Source: Chromera velia
Taxonomy: Eukaryota > Sar > Chromeraceae
Length of the DNA: 17,910 nt
Reading direction: 5' to 3'
NCBI GenBank assembly: GCA_018398765.1
Contig: JAHBMJ010002571.1
Location: forward strand, 1 to 17,910
The translations under genes and the position numbers were made by a program. The first letter of the stretch is position 1, and each line of letters begins with the position of its first letter. Below, piece after piece: positions 17,701-17,910 of the stretch. The notes under the pieces are model-generated. The model saw only the letters and a program-made list of their open reading frames with translations, was not told the DNA's origin and did no database searches.

Positions 17701-17908
17701 TGCCAACAGGCTGCCCACATTTGCTGATGTGTTCAGACAGACGACAAACGCAACTGCCGATGCGACACGCTGGGCTCAAGCGGAATCTGCGCGAAGAGCT
17801 GCAGCCAGCAGGAGCAGCGGGCGGAGCGGTGGGGGGGGGGGAAGAAGCAGCGGAGGTTTTGGTGGAGGAGGATTCAGTGGAGGAGGGGGGGGTGGCGGGC
17901 GCTGGTGA
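13047..17908 (+). CDS. TPM/MOLO1-like, transmembrane, RING-H2 protein with Gly-rich tail, 11 exons
   Basis: Exons: 13047-13313, 13438-13461, 13687-13742, 14113-14199, 14546-14642, 14964-15061, 15589-15744, 16020-16619, 16935-17024, 17223-17354, 17551-17908 (1965 nt, 654 residues, every junction in frame). ATG 13047 is the first in frame and opens a signal peptide (MKSVLFCFLVPIVLCNG). Residues 25-208 resemble TPM/MOLO1 domains: FPDPMLDPEKCGRD, VCDPDGVMSSEEERDKL, WGVGDHGCDNGILLFLSKRDR (in part), LTDRAARRIVDLMKPQLR. A hydrophobic stretch at about 213-245 should span the membrane. An acidic, charged linker leads to a RING-H2 finger (395-461; C-x2-C-x40-C-x-H-x2-H-x2-C-x10-C-x2-C), then basic and Gly-rich parts ending GGGGGGGRW, a tail style known from bacterial TPM (YgcG) proteins. 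Likely a membrane E3 ubiquitin ligase. Domain calls are strong; substrate and compartment are unknown. Confidence 0.87.
13438..13461 (+). other. 24-nt microexon of the TPM-RING gene
   Basis: Flanked by CTGCAG and GTCAGT, it encodes MAVALAGA in phase 0, the place where TPM domains have a short hydrophobic beta strand. Skipping it keeps frame but would delete that strand. Confidence 0.75.
14691..14772 (+). repeat. Pyrimidine-rich (TC)n/(TTTG)n/(CTCC)n tract in an intron
   Basis: TC repeat, then GT and TTTG/TTTC units, then CTCCCTCC units, within the intron between exons 14546-14642 and 14964-15061. Reads as low-complexity sequence only. Confidence 0.9.
15062..15081 (+). repeat. (GTCA)5 microsatellite starting at a 5' splice site
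   Basis: The donor after exon 14964-15061 is the first GTCAGT of a run of five GTCA units, so several overlapping donors in steps of four bases are available. Only the first keeps the next exon in frame. Confidence 0.85.
15215..15242 (+). other. G-quadruplex-prone G-tract cluster in an intron
   Basis: GGGG then four further G-runs of three or more, each separated by one T (GGGGTGGGTGGGTGGGTGGG with flanking Gs), on the sense strand of the intron between exons 14964-15061 and 15589-15744. Single-base loops are the most favourable layout for a stable quadruplex in the pre-mRNA. A TTGG repeat at about 15104-15124 lies upstream in the same intron. Confidence 0.7.
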
Positions 17909-17910
17909 CT

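Overview
This window looks like nuclear DNA of a eukaryotic microbe. Two long genes are split by many spliceosomal introns, and eukaryotic-type tRNA genes and microsatellites lie among them. My best guess is an alveolate alga of the chromerid type. That rests on overall gene style (low gene density, TGCAG acceptors, microsatellite-filled introns), not on a decisive marker.

Layout. (1) 2-1513, plus strand: the C-terminal part of a reverse transcriptase from a retroelement, cut by the left window edge, with the catalytic YMDD box intact. It is T-rich and unlike the host genes. (2) 1514-4929: non-coding, partly AT-rich and repeat-rich. It holds a 60-bp minisatellite with nested 180-bp order, two perfect inverted repeats, and a duplicated ATC/ATT-rich block. 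(3) 4930-11674, minus strand: a 12-exon gene for an MscS-family mechanosensitive channel of about 1222 residues, with a very long disordered C-terminal tail. (4) 12211-12790, minus strand: four tRNA-Arg-type genes in a row with four different anticodons (CCT, TCT, ACG, CCG) on one shared body; the TCT copy has a broken anticodon stem. A degenerate tRNA-Ile(GAT)-like sequence with an encoded CCA follows on the plus strand. (5) 13047-17908, plus strand: an 11-exon gene for a 654-residue protein with a signal peptide, a TPM/MOLO1-like domain, a membrane segment, an acidic linker, a RING-H2 finger and a Gly-rich tail.

I assembled both spliced genes by hand. Every junction keeps frame, and the totals (3669 and 1965 nt) are exact multiples of three. 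Across the 21 introns, 20 acceptors read TGCAG and 13 donors carry C at +3, mostly GTCAGT. This is a clear departure from the usual GTRAGT donor.

The two protein genes are divergent, with the tRNA cluster between them. Nothing shows they work together. The channel would sense membrane tension. The other protein is best read as a membrane-anchored E3 ubiquitin ligase with a luminal or extracellular TPM domain. The most novel items are that architecture, the splice-signal bias, the four-anticodon arginine tRNA cluster, and a possible splice switch that would remove half of the channel protein.
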